Shown piece by piece: positions 6,877 through 14,795 of a stretch of DNA of 20,404 nt. The DNA comes from Aquificaceae bacterium (GTDB lineage: Bacteria; Aquificota; Aquificia; Aquificales; Aquificaceae), in assembly GCA_015490115.1 (NCBI GenBank), contig WFYM01000071.1:1-20404 (forward strand), read 5' to 3'. The translations under genes and the position numbers were made by a program. How positions within the stretch are numbered: the stretch's first letter is position 1; every line of letters starts with the position of its first letter. The notes beneath the pieces were generated by a model. That model was not told the DNA's origin, ran no database searches, and saw only the letters and a program-made list of their open reading frames with translations.

Positions 6877-7554
6877 ATGACAGGTAAGGTCTTTCAGATA
6901 TTCAGGGAAAAGGGGGGACTCTTAAAAGCCCTCGATCTCTGGGACTGGTTCGAGTCCTTGGACGCACGCCAGCAAAAGCTCGTGAAGAAGTATTACTCGA
7001 TAAAGGTGATTAAGAACCTTAACTTCCCTTACAAGGCTAAGCACTTCGACAAGGGAGAGATAGAAAAGCCCCTGTATACGAAGAGGACCTTCCTCGCCAC
7101 CATAGCCCAGACAGCCCTCCTCGAGGGTGACTACGAGACAGCTGAGTGGCTCTACCTCGAAGCCCTGAAGCAAGAAGGGACCCCCTACGAAGCCCACCTC
7201 ATATACAACGACCTTCTGCTCCTCTCTCAAAAGCTCAGGGACTTCGAGAGGATGAAGAGATACTGCGAGGAGGACATAAGGATATACCCAGAATACAAGG
7301 AGGAGCTAAAGGAAAGGAACGGTGGGACCCTTCCGCAAATAAACACCTTCGAGGTTTACGTATACCTGCTCGAGAGGGAGGGGAAGATCGAGGAAGCCTT
7401 AAAGCTCGTCGAGTTCATCAGGAGTGAGGGGATAGCTTACCCTTACTACGAAGAGGTCAAAGAAAGGCTGGAAAAGAAGATCGAAGATGAAGGAGAGGAG
7501 CAAAGTAATAAGGAAGGTGGTGAGGCTCCAGAGGGAGGAGAGGATAATACCTGA
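6877..7554 (+). CDS. TPR-like protein of unknown function
   Basis: I do not recognise a named family. The 225-residue protein has no signal peptide or membrane segment and looks almost wholly helical. Repeats like tetratricopeptide motifs are visible at about 75-130 (LLEGDYETAEWLYLEALKQE, then a second helix pair with LRDFERMKRYCEED) and about 155-185 (YLLEREGKIEEALKLVEFI). The last 25 residues are acidic and low in complexity (EGEEQSNKEGGEAPEGGED). The start is fixed by an in-frame stop 12 bases upstream. The 3' end overlaps tilS by 68 bases. A protein-binding adaptor role is likely; the partner is unknown. Confidence 0.8.
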   Translation: MTGKVFQIFREKGGLLKALDLWDWFESLDARQQKLVKKYYSIKVIKNLNFPYKAKHFDKGEIEKPLYTKRTFLATIAQTALLEGDYETAEWLYLEALKQEGTPYEAHLIYNDLLLLSQKLRDFERMKRYCEEDIRIYPEYKEELKERNGGTLPQINTFEVYVYLLEREGKIEEALKLVEFIRSEGIAYPYYEEVKERLEKKIEDEGEEQSNKEGGEAPEGGEDNT

Positions 7555-8443
7555 GGGTTCCTCCCTTCTGGTCGCCTTCTCGGGAGGTGTTGACTCGGTA
7601 GTTCTTGTCGACGTCCTCTTAGAACTCAGGGACTTCTTCGGGTTGAAGAGGATAGCCCTTGCCCACTTCAACCACATGCTGAGGGAGGAGGCGGAAAGGG
7701 ACGAGGAGTTCTGCAGGGAGTTTGCAAGGGAGAGAAAGCTCGAGCTTTTTACGGGGAGGGGAGATGTGAGGTCTTACGCGAAGGAGAAGGGAAAGAGCCT
7801 TGAAGAGGCGGGAAGGGAGATGAGGTATTCCTTTTTGAGGAAAGTGAAAAGCAAAGAGGGCTTCGACCTCATAGCTACAGCCCACCACCTCACCGACCTC
7901 GTCGAGACGACGCTCATATGGATGGTGAGGGGTTCGGGTGTTGAGGGACTCCTCGGCTTCGAGCCGAAGGAAAAGGACGTGGTGAGACCCCTCTACCGCG
8001 TAAAGAGGGAGGAGATAGAGGCTTACGCGAGGGCTTCCGGACTGAAGTGGGTAGAAGACAGGACCAACTACGACCTCAGGTTCCTAAGGAACAAAATAAG
8101 GCATAAGGTGATCCCCGTCCTGAAAGAAGCGAACACCAACGTCGAGGAAGCCTTCCTGAGGATGAGGGAGATCCTGAAAGGGGAGGACTCTTTTTTGAGG
8201 TCCGCAACAGAGGAGGTCCTAAAGGAGGCGAGGACAAGAGATAACTGCCTTCTTGTCCGCGTCCTCGAGGAAAAGCCGGTCGCCCTCCAGAGGAGGGTGA
8301 TAAGGGAGTGGGCGGGTATAAGGAACCTCTCGAAGGTGGAGCAGGTGAGGAGGCTCCTCGGGAGGGGAGGTGAGGTGAACTTAGGGGGTGGGCTTTTTGC
8401 GAGGAGGAGGGGTCCCCTCCTCTGCTTGAAAAAGTTTTCCTGA
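7487..8443 (+). CDS. tilS: tRNA(Ile)-lysidine synthase, compact type
   Basis: TilS changes C34 of the CAU-anticodon tRNA-Ile to lysidine using ATP and lysine, so that the tRNA reads AUA and is charged with Ile. The 318-residue protein has the PP-loop SGGVDS (32-37), the following HFNHMLREEAERDEEFC, ATAHHLTDLVETTLIWMVRGSG and PLYRVKREEIEAYA, and ends shortly after the connecting domain, as in the A. aeolicus enzyme, rather than carrying the long C-terminal region of E. coli TilS. The N-terminus (SKVIRKVVRLQREERI) resembles the Aquifex protein, which supports ATG 7487 although it overlaps the preceding gene by 68 bases. GTG 7517 or 7520 are alternatives. ATA is the dominant Ile codon here, so this enzyme must matter. 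Confidence 0.93.
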   Translation: MKERSKVIRKVVRLQREERIIPEGSSLLVAFSGGVDSVVLVDVLLELRDFFGLKRIALAHFNHMLREEAERDEEFCREFARERKLELFTGRGDVRSYAKEKGKSLEEAGREMRYSFLRKVKSKEGFDLIATAHHLTDLVETTLIWMVRGSGVEGLLGFEPKEKDVVRPLYRVKREEIEAYARASGLKWVEDRTNYDLRFLRNKIRHKVIPVLKEANTNVEEAFLRMREILKGEDSFLRSATEEVLKEARTRDNCLLVRVLEEKPVALQRRVIREWAGIRNLSKVEQVRRLLGRGGEVNLGGGLFARRRGPLLCLKKFS

Positions 8444-8482
8444 AAACCTATCTTCTATTTCTACGGGGGTCGGAAGGTGCAG

Positions 8483-10369
8483 ATGTTCAAGAGCCTCTTC
8501 GTCTGGATACTCATAATCGGGGCGACGATAGTCGCCTTCAACATATTCGAGCAGAGGCACGAGGTAGCTACTAAAGTCCCCTTCAGCAGCTTCGTCCAAC
8601 TACTCGAGGAGGGGAAGATAGAGAGCGCTGAGGTAAAGGGGAGGAGAGTGATAGCTGTAACGGAAGAGGGTCAGAGGATAGAGACAGCCATACCCCCCGG
8701 CTCCGCCATAGTGGACGAGATGGTAAAGAAGGGTGTAAGGGTAGAGGTGAGCGCCGGGGACACGGGTTCGGGATGGCTCATAAACTTCCTGATCTCTTGG
8801 CTCCCCATACTCCTCTTCATAGGCATATGGATAGCCCTCATGAGGCAGATGAGCGGTGGGGGAGGTGCGAACGGTCCCGGTAGAGCCTTCTCCTTCGGGA
8901 AGAGCAGGGCGAAAGTCTACATAGAGGAGAAGCCTAAGGTCACCTTCGAAGACGTCGCCGGAATAGACGAGGTCAAAGAGGAGGTGAGGGAGATAATAGA
9001 GTATCTAAAAGACCCTGTCAGGTTCCAGAAGCTAGGAGGTAGACCTCCCAAGGGAGTCCTCCTCTACGGCGAGCCGGGAGTCGGGAAGACGCTCCTCGCA
9101 AAGGCTATAGCCGGAGAAGCTCACGTCCCCTTCATATCCGTTTCAGGTTCCGACTTCGTCGAGATGTTCGTGGGTGTAGGAGCTGCGAGGGTGAGGGACC
9201 TATTCGAGACAGCTAAAAAGCACGCTCCCTGCATAATCTTCATAGACGAGATAGACGCTGTAGGAAGGTCGAGGGGTGTCGTGAACCTTGGGGGAGGTCA
9301 CGACGAGAGGGAGCAGACCCTGAACCAACTCCTCGTCGAGATGGACGGTTTTGACACCTCGGAAGGTATCATAGTGATCGCAGCTACGAACAGACCGGAC
9401 ATACTCGACCCAGCCCTCCTGAGACCGGGGAGGTTCGACAGGCAGATATTCATACCGAGACCGGATGTGAAGGGGAGATACGAAATTCTGAAAGTCCACG
9501 CGAGGAACAAAAAGCTCGCTGAGGACGTAGACCTCGAACTCGTAGCGAGGGCAACCCCGGGCTTTACAGGTGCGGACCTTGAGAACCTCCTAAACGAAGC
9601 AGCCCTCCTCGCAGCGAGGAAGGGGAAGGAGGTGATCTCGATGGAGGAGGTGGAGGAAGCTATAGACAGGATAACGATGGGTCTCGAGAGGAAGGGAATG
9701 GCTATATCCCCCAAGGAGAAGGAGAAGATAGCTTACCACGAAGCTGGTCACGCCCTCGTAGCTCTTTTGACCGAGGGTTCGGATCCCGTCCACAAGGTCT
9801 CGATAATACCGAGGGGTATGGCTCTCGGAGTTACCCAGCAACTACCCATAGACGACAAGCACCTATACGACAGAAAGACCCTCTTTGCCAAGATACTCGT
9901 CATGATGGGGGGAAGGGCTGCGGAGGAGGTATTCTACGGTAAGGAGGGGATAACTACAGGTGCTGAGAACGACCTCCAGAGGGCTACGGAACTCGCCTAC
10001 AAGATGGTCTCCATGTGGGGGATGAGCGAAAAGGTGGGTCCCATAGCCATAAAGAAGGTCTCGAACCCCTTCCTCGGAGGTATGACAAACAGCGTCGAGA
10101 CGAGTCAGGAGCTTATGAAGGAGATAGACGAGGAGGTGAAGAGGATACTCTCAGAAGCTTACCAGACAGCCAAGAACATAATAGAAACCCACAGGGAGCC
10201 TTTGAGGGCTGTCGTCAGCAAGCTCCTCGAGAAGGAGACGATAACCTGCGAGGAGTTCGTTGAGATCTTAAAGCTCTACGGTGTTGAGGTAAAGACCGGA
10301 TGTAAGAAGGAGGAGGCGAAGACCTTCGAGTCGGGAGAGGTAAAGGAGGAGAAGAAGGAGGTGGTTTAG
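8483..10369 (+). CDS. ftsH: ATP-dependent zinc metalloprotease FtsH
   Basis: FtsH is a membrane-anchored hexameric AAA+ protease that removes damaged or short-lived membrane and cytosolic proteins. Numbering from ATG 8483, the 628-residue protein has membrane segments at about 4-21 and 100-120 around a periplasmic domain. A Gly-rich linker follows, then the AAA+ module with Walker A GEPGVGKT (196-203), Walker B FIDEID (253-258), the second-region RPGRFDR, the zinc site HEAGH (419-423) and a third ligand D497 in TGAEND. The C-terminal tail is highly charged. I chose ATG 8483 because GGAAGG at 8472-8477 lies 5 bases ahead; GTG 8477 would add two residues. It follows tilS after about 40 bases and abuts leuC. 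Confidence 0.95.
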   Translation: MFKSLFVWILIIGATIVAFNIFEQRHEVATKVPFSSFVQLLEEGKIESAEVKGRRVIAVTEEGQRIETAIPPGSAIVDEMVKKGVRVEVSAGDTGSGWLINFLISWLPILLFIGIWIALMRQMSGGGGANGPGRAFSFGKSRAKVYIEEKPKVTFEDVAGIDEVKEEVREIIEYLKDPVRFQKLGGRPPKGVLLYGEPGVGKTLLAKAIAGEAHVPFISVSGSDFVEMFVGVGAARVRDLFETAKKHAPCIIFIDEIDAVGRSRGVVNLGGGHDEREQTLNQLLVEMDGFDTSEGIIVIAATNRPDILDPALLRPGRFDRQIFIPRPDVKGRYEILKVHARNKKLAEDVDLELVARATPGFTGADLENLLNEAALLAARKGKEVISMEEVEEAIDRITMGLERKGMAISPKEKEKIAYHEAGHALVALLTEGSDPVHKVSIIPRGMALGVTQQLPIDDKHLYDRKTLFAKILVMMGGRAAEEVFYGKEGITTGAENDLQRATELAYKMVSMWGMSEKVGPIAIKKVSNPFLGGMTNSVETSQELMKEIDEEVKRILSEAYQTAKNIIETHREPLRAVVSKLLEKETITCEEFVEILKLYGVEVKTGCKKEEAKTFESGEVKEEKKEVV

Positions 10370-11668
10370 ATGGGTATGACGATAACGGAGAAGATACTCG
10401 CCGACCACGCTGGGAAAAAAGAGGTCCGTCCCGGGGACCTCATAACCGCAAGGATAGACCTTGCCATGGCAAACGACGTCACAGCCCCCCTCGCCGTGAA
10501 GCTCCTCGAAAAGTATAACATAGACGGGGTCTTCGACCCCGAGAGGATAGCTTTAGTTCTCTCCCACTTCGTCCCCGCTAAGGACATAAAGTCCGCGGAG
10601 CAGGCGAAGATCGTTAGGGAGTTCGCCAAGAAGCACGGGATAAAGTGGTTCTTCGAGGAGGGAGAAGGTATAGAGCATGCCATACTCCCGGAGGAGGGCA
10701 TAGTAGTCCCCGGGGACCTCGTTGTAGGTGCTGACTCCCACACCTGCACCTACGGAGCTTTGGGAGCCTTCGCGACGGGAGTCGGCTCCACGGACGTAGC
10801 TTACGCTATGGCGACAGGTGAAATATGGCTCAGGGTCCCCGAATCCATGAAGTTCGTATTCTACGGGAAGCTGAAACCTTGGGTGACGGCAAAGGATCTG
10901 ATCCTATACACGATAGGTCAGATAGGAGTCGACGGCGCCCTCTACAGGGCTATGGAGTTCGAAGGGGAGGCGATAAGGGAACTCTCGATCGACCAGAGAC
11001 TTACCATAACCAACATGGCTGTCGAAGCGGGTGCAAAGAGCGGTATAATAGCTCCGGACGAGAAGACGATAGAATACGTAAGAAAAAGGGCAAAGAGGGA
11101 GTGGAAGGTATACAGCTCCGATCCGGACGCGGAGTACCACTCCGTATACGAGTGGAACGCGGAAGATATAGAGCCTCTCGTCGCTTGGCCATATCTCCCC
11201 TCGAACGTCCACCCAGTCAGCGAGTCCACCCACATCACAATAGACCAAGCCTTCATAGGCTCCTGCACAAACGGGAGGCTCGAGGATCTGAGGTTAGCTG
11301 CTAAGGTCTTCAGATCCGCCCTCAGGCAAGGGAAAAGAGTCCACCCGTACGTGAGGTGCATAGTGATTCCAGCTTCAAAGAAGGTTTACATGCAAGCTAT
11401 GAAAGAGGGTCTCATAGACGTATTCATGGAAGCCGGGTGCGTAGTCTCCACTTCAACCTGCGGTCCTTGCCTCGGGGGTCATATGGGTGTCCTCGCGGAA
11501 GGTGAAAGGTGCATCTCCACCTCGAACAGGAACTTCCCCGGAAGGATGGGACACCCGAAGGCGGAAGCCTACCTCGCGAACCCGGCTGTAGTCGCTGTGA
11601 GCGCGGTGATGGGGAGGATAGCACATCCGGAGGAGGTGGTAAGGGAAGAGGAACTCGTCGAGGCTTAG
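10370..11668 (+). CDS. leuC: LeuC-type hydro-lyase large subunit (3-isopropylmalate dehydratase family)
   Basis: Members of this aconitase branch isomerise 2-isopropylmalate to 3-isopropylmalate in leucine synthesis, using a 4Fe-4S cluster and a separate small subunit. The 432-residue protein has cluster cysteines C299 (GSCTNGR), C364 and C367 (TCGPCLGG), the ADSHTCTYGALGAFATGVGSTD segment (121-142) and the late SNRNFPGRMG substrate loop. Length fits the two-subunit type, which also includes homoaconitase and methylsuccinate-type relatives, so leucine synthesis is the likeliest but not the only role. No leuD lies in the window. ATG directly follows the ftsH stop, with AAGGAGG at 10355-10361. 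Its stop overlaps the converging cytochrome gene by 4 bases. Confidence 0.9.
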   Translation: MGMTITEKILADHAGKKEVRPGDLITARIDLAMANDVTAPLAVKLLEKYNIDGVFDPERIALVLSHFVPAKDIKSAEQAKIVREFAKKHGIKWFFEEGEGIEHAILPEEGIVVPGDLVVGADSHTCTYGALGAFATGVGSTDVAYAMATGEIWLRVPESMKFVFYGKLKPWVTAKDLILYTIGQIGVDGALYRAMEFEGEAIRELSIDQRLTITNMAVEAGAKSGIIAPDEKTIEYVRKRAKREWKVYSSDPDAEYHSVYEWNAEDIEPLVAWPYLPSNVHPVSESTHITIDQAFIGSCTNGRLEDLRLAAKVFRSALRQGKRVHPYVRCIVIPASKKVYMQAMKEGLIDVFMEAGCVVSTSTCGPCLGGHMGVLAEGERCISTSNRNFPGRMGHPKAEAYLANPAVVAVSAVMGRIAHPEEVVREEELVEA

Positions 11669-11994
11669 AAGTTCCTGTATAGCCACCTCGCCACCGCTTC
11701 CCTCTCCTCCTCCGTCATAGCCCTTCCGACGGGTGGCATCACACCGAAGACCCTGTAAGTCATGGGCATGCAGACACCCTTCTCCTGAGAGGGGTTCACT
11801 ATGTACTCTTTTACGAACCTGACGAAGTCCTCCTCCTTAGGGTAAAAGAGCTTCACCCTGTATGAGACCATGCTCATAGGGGGAGCTTTTAGGGGAGGAG
11901 GGTGGAGGGTGTGGCAGGAGCTGCAGTATTTTTTATACACCTCGAAGCCGTCAACTCCGAAAGCGGGCAGGGCTAAGAGTATCAGGAGAAACAT
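11665..11994 (-). CDS. Small secreted mono-haem cytochrome c
   Basis: The 109-residue protein has a short hydrophobic leader (residues 1-13, MFLLILLALPAFG) without basic residues, then one haem-attachment site CSSCH (24-28). M86 in GVMPPVG is the likely sixth iron ligand, followed by the usual class I ending MTEEEREAVARWLYRNF. A further cysteine, C75 in KGVCMPM, is unusual. It would act as a periplasmic electron carrier. The start is firm because TAA lies in frame 12 bases upstream. There is no Shine-Dalgarno sequence, and TAAGAT lies 6 bases before ATG. The gene is divergent from mtnP across 11 bases and overlaps the leuC stop. Confidence 0.9.
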   Translation of the reverse strand: MFLLILLALPAFGVDGFEVYKKYCSSCHTLHPPPLKAPPMSMVSYRVKLFYPKEEDFVRFVKEYIVNPSQEKGVCMPMTYRVFGVMPPVGRAMTEEEREAVARWLYRNF

Positions 11995-12006
11995 ATAATT
12001 ATCTTA
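11994..12006. promoter_or_regulatory. Compact divergent -10 elements for cytochrome c and mtnP
   Basis: On the plus strand a perfect TATAAT (11994-11999) lies 6 bases before ATG 12006. On the minus strand TAAGAT (12006-12001) lies 6 bases before ATG 11994. Neither gene has a Shine-Dalgarno sequence, so both mRNAs are probably leaderless. Each box overlaps or touches the other gene's start codon, so the two promoters cannot easily be occupied at once. Confidence 0.5.
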
Positions 12007-12839
12007 TGCTCGGGGTAATAGGGGGGAGCGGACTTTACAGCTTCGAAGGTCTGAAGGTCGAGGAGGAGATCGATATAGACACCCCCTTCGGGAAGCCCTC
12101 CTCGCCGGTGGTGATCGGAAGGATCGGTGAGGTCAGGGTAGCATTCTTAGCGAGGCACGGGAGGGACCACTCCTTCCCTCCCCACCTCGTCCCCTACAGG
12201 GCTAACCTCTGGGCTTTGAGGGAGGTGGGAGTGGATAGGGTCCTCGCAGTTTCCGCGGTCGGAGGTATAGACAAAAAGCTGAGTTCAGGCGACTTCTTCA
12301 TACCCGACAGCTTTTTGGACTTTACGAAGGGAAGGGAGTCCACCTTTTACGAGGGGAGGTTTTCGAAGAAGGGCAAAGGGAACGACAAGGTGGCTGAGCT
12401 TCTGAATAAGGGTAAGGTGGTTCACGTGGACATGACTGAGCCTTACTGTCCCGAGATGAGGAAGCTCCTTTCCGAGATACTGTCCAGAAGAGGTCTTCCC
12501 TACAAGGAGGGGGGAGTTTACGCCTGCACGGAAGGTCCCAGGTTCGAGACAACGGCGGAGATAAGGATGCTCGAGAGGTTGGGGGCGAGCGTCGTTGGGA
12601 TGACGGGAGTTCCGGAGGTAGTCCTCGCGAGGGAGCTTACCATGTGCTACGCCTCTTTGTGCGTGGTTGCGAACCCGGCAGCCGGTATATCGGGGAGGAA
12701 ACTGACCAGCGAAGAGGTGATCGATATGATGAAGAAGAGGGAAGACGAGATAAAAGAAGTCATTTCTGAGCTTGTTAGGATCTTACCCGAAGAGAGGTCC
12801 TGCGGGTGTTGGAGGATCCTCGAGGGGGCTGAGGTCTGA
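12006..12839 (+). CDS. mtnP: 5'-methylthioadenosine phosphorylase
   Basis: The enzyme splits methylthioadenosine with phosphate into adenine and methylthioribose-1-phosphate, clearing the by-product of polyamine synthesis. The 277-residue protein belongs to the trimeric nucleoside phosphorylase group: IGGSGLY (5-11), ARHGRDHSFPPHLVPYRAN, AVSAVGGI, ACTEGPRFETTAEIRML and VGMTGVPEVVLARE are all present. A C266-x-C268 pair near the C-terminus recalls the CxC disulfide of hyperthermophilic archaeal homologues. Related inosine or guanosine phosphorylases cannot be fully excluded. The start fits the family N-terminus and lacks a ribosome site. Confidence 0.93.
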   Translation: MLGVIGGSGLYSFEGLKVEEEIDIDTPFGKPSSPVVIGRIGEVRVAFLARHGRDHSFPPHLVPYRANLWALREVGVDRVLAVSAVGGIDKKLSSGDFFIPDSFLDFTKGRESTFYEGRFSKKGKGNDKVAELLNKGKVVHVDMTEPYCPEMRKLLSEILSRRGLPYKEGGVYACTEGPRFETTAEIRMLERLGASVVGMTGVPEVVLARELTMCYASLCVVANPAAGISGRKLTSEEVIDMMKKREDEIKEVISELVRILPEERSCGCWRILEGAEV

Positions 12840-12843
12840 AAAG

Positions 12844-12849
12844 TATAAT
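12844..12849 (+). promoter_or_regulatory. -10 box upstream of leuT
   Basis: A perfect TATAAT lies 9 bases before ATG 12859, in the 19-base gap after mtnP. Transcription would begin about 3 bases before the start codon. Only GGA, three bases ahead of ATG, resembles a ribosome site. Confidence 0.5.
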
Positions 12850-12858
12850 ATTTGGACC

Positions 12859-14388
12859 ATGGAGAGGGAGAGGTGGGCTACGAGGATAGGTCTCATCCTC
12901 GCGATGGCGGGGAACGCCATAGGTCTCGGTAACTTCCTCAGGTTCCCCGTTCAGGCTGCTGAGAACGGAGGGGGAGCCTTCATGATCCCTTACATAATCG
13001 CCTTCCTGATAATAGGGATACCCCTCATGTGGATAGAGTGGGCTATAGGAAGATACGGTGGCGCTCAGGGACACGGGACAACACCCGCGATATTTTACCT
13101 CCTCTGGAGGAACAGGTTCGCAAAGGTAATAGGCGTCTTCGGTCTTTGGATACCCCTCGTTGTGATCATCTACTACGTATACATAGAGTCTTGGACCCTC
13201 GGCTTCGCTATAAAGTTTCTCCTTAACCTCGTCCCAGAAGCACCGCCTGAGGTGGAGGACCCCGAGACTTATTTGAAGCCTTTCGAAGAGTTTCTGCTCA
13301 GCTACAAGGGTTCGGGGGAGGAGTTTCTGGTCCCCTCCCTCTACGCCTACGTTATATTCCTCGTCACGATGGCTATAAACGTCGGGATACTGATAAGGGG
13401 TGTCTCAAGAGGAATAGAAGCTTTCGCCAAGGTAGCCATGCCGACCCTATTTCTCCTTGCGATAATTCTCGTCGTGAGAGTGTTCCTCTTAGAGACGCCG
13501 AGGGGGAGCGCTGTGGAGGGTCTCGACTTCCTCTGGACCCCCGACTTCTCGAAGCTGACCGATCCCGGAGTCTGGATAGCAGCTTCCGGACAGATATTCT
13601 TTACCTTGAGCCTCGGCTTCGGGGCGATAATCACATACGCCTCCTACCTCAGAAAGGATCAGGACATCACCTTGAGCGGTCTTACAGCTTCGACCCTGAA
13701 CGAAACAGCCGAAGTTATCCTCGGCGGTTCCCTCGCGATACCGGCTGCTGTCGCCTTCTTCGGTGTCGCGAACGCGGTCGCGATAGCTAAGGAGGGAGCC
13801 TTCGACCTCGGTTTCATAAGCCTTCCCGCCATATTCGTCAACATGCCCGCCGGCAACTTCCTCGGGTTCCTCTGGTTCTTCCTCCTCTTCTTCGCAGGTC
13901 TTACCTCCTCCATAGCCCTCATGCAACCTTTGATAGCCTTTTTTGAGGACGAGTTCGGTCTCTCCAGAAAGCACTCGGTTCTGATGACAGCCGGGATCGT
14001 ATTCTTCAGCGCCCACCTCGTTATATTCCTCAGCGGTTCCCTCGACGAGATGGACTTCTGGGCTGGGACCATAGGTGTCGTCTTCTTCGGACTGCTTGAG
14101 ATGGTCCTTTTCCTTTGGGTCTTCGGCGGTGAGAGGGCTTGGGAGGAGATAAACAGGGGTGGCATAATCAGGATACCGAGGTTCTACTACTACATAATGA
14201 GATACGTGACACCCCTTTTCCTCACAGCCCTCCTCGTCACTTGGGCTAAGGAGTACATACCGAAGATAGTAGCTGAGACCCACTGGACCGTTTGGGTAAC
14301 GAGGTTCTTTTTGATAGGTCTCTTCCTGTTTTTGACGCTCCTCGTCTTCATAGCTGAGAAGAGGAAGGTGAAGGAGGGGGTAAGTTGA
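12859..14388 (+). CDS. LeuT-type sodium-coupled amino acid transporter
   Basis: This is a clear orthologue of A. aeolicus LeuT, the structural model for neurotransmitter:sodium symporters; it imports small hydrophobic amino acids with Na+. The 509-residue protein has twelve membrane segments. The start MERERWATRIGL aligns with the LeuT N-terminus minus two residues, so ATG 12859 is preferred over upstream options. Sodium and substrate residues are kept: N19, A20, N25, V102, Y106, F248-T249, S251, F254, N281, A346, T349, S350. One pocket residue differs: L354 stands where LeuT has Ile359. The second extracellular loop is about 3 residues shorter. It is followed at once by the DUF4149 gene, whose TTG overlaps the stop. 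Confidence 0.95.
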   Translation: MERERWATRIGLILAMAGNAIGLGNFLRFPVQAAENGGGAFMIPYIIAFLIIGIPLMWIEWAIGRYGGAQGHGTTPAIFYLLWRNRFAKVIGVFGLWIPLVVIIYYVYIESWTLGFAIKFLLNLVPEAPPEVEDPETYLKPFEEFLLSYKGSGEEFLVPSLYAYVIFLVTMAINVGILIRGVSRGIEAFAKVAMPTLFLLAIILVVRVFLLETPRGSAVEGLDFLWTPDFSKLTDPGVWIAASGQIFFTLSLGFGAIITYASYLRKDQDITLSGLTASTLNETAEVILGGSLAIPAAVAFFGVANAVAIAKEGAFDLGFISLPAIFVNMPAGNFLGFLWFFLLFFAGLTSSIALMQPLIAFFEDEFGLSRKHSVLMTAGIVFFSAHLVIFLSGSLDEMDFWAGTIGVVFFGLLEMVLFLWVFGGERAWEEINRGGIIRIPRFYYYIMRYVTPLFLTALLVTWAKEYIPKIVAETHWTVWVTRFFLIGLFLFLTLLVFIAEKRKVKEGVS

Positions 14389-14795
14389 ACAGGGTTATGA
14401 TATTTCTGCTATCTTTCTACTTCGGTCTCGGGACCTTCTTCAGCTTCGTCGTAGCCCCCACCCTCTTTAAGGTCCTCGAGAGGTCTCAGGCTGGGGCTGT
14501 TGTGGAGAAGGTCTTTCCCATTTACTTCGGTATAGGTCTCGGTGCCGTGGGTGTCTCTCTCCTCATCGGTATTACTTCCAATATGAGCAGATTCTTGAAC
14601 TTCCTGCTCGCCTTGAACCTCATAGTTCTCCTCGCCCTTGAATTCTACGTCCTCCCGAAGGCTCACTCCCTTAAAGTTTCAGGTTCTCCGGAGTTTATGA
14701 AATACCATCTCATCTCCATGATTATGAGTACCGTCTCTTTGTTCTTCACATTCGGGGCTATCGTATATTTGATAGTGAGGGATGGTCGTTCTTAG
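14385..14795 (+). CDS. DUF4149-type small membrane protein
   Basis: The 136-residue protein has four membrane segments (about 6-26, 46-63, 69-89 and 107-128). FYFGLGTFFSFVVAPTLFKVLERSQAG fits the start of the DUF4149 family, whose function is unknown. The start is probably TTG 14385, overlapping the leuT stop (TTGA), since AAGGAGGGGG at 14371-14380 lies 4 bases ahead; ATG 14397 is the alternative and would remove four residues. Its 3' end overlaps rusA by 14 bases. It is probably made together with LeuT, but a functional link is not shown. Confidence 0.8.
   Translation: MNRVMIFLLSFYFGLGTFFSFVVAPTLFKVLERSQAGAVVEKVFPIYFGIGLGAVGVSLLIGITSNMSRFLNFLLALNLIVLLALEFYVLPKAHSLKVSGSPEFMKYHLISMIMSTVSLFFTFGAIVYLIVRDGRS

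Noticed and set aside
8434..8447. GTTTTC-CT-GAAAAC inverted repeat after tilS as a terminator
   Set aside because: The stem is short and AT-rich with a two-base loop, and no T-run follows on the plus strand. It would also cut off ftsH from its operon.
13489..14283. A 264-codon open frame on the minus strand
   Set aside because: It lies wholly inside leuT, and its product is a low-complexity Glu/Gly/Tyr-rich chain with no family resemblance. It arises because the codon use of leuT leaves few stops on the other strand.
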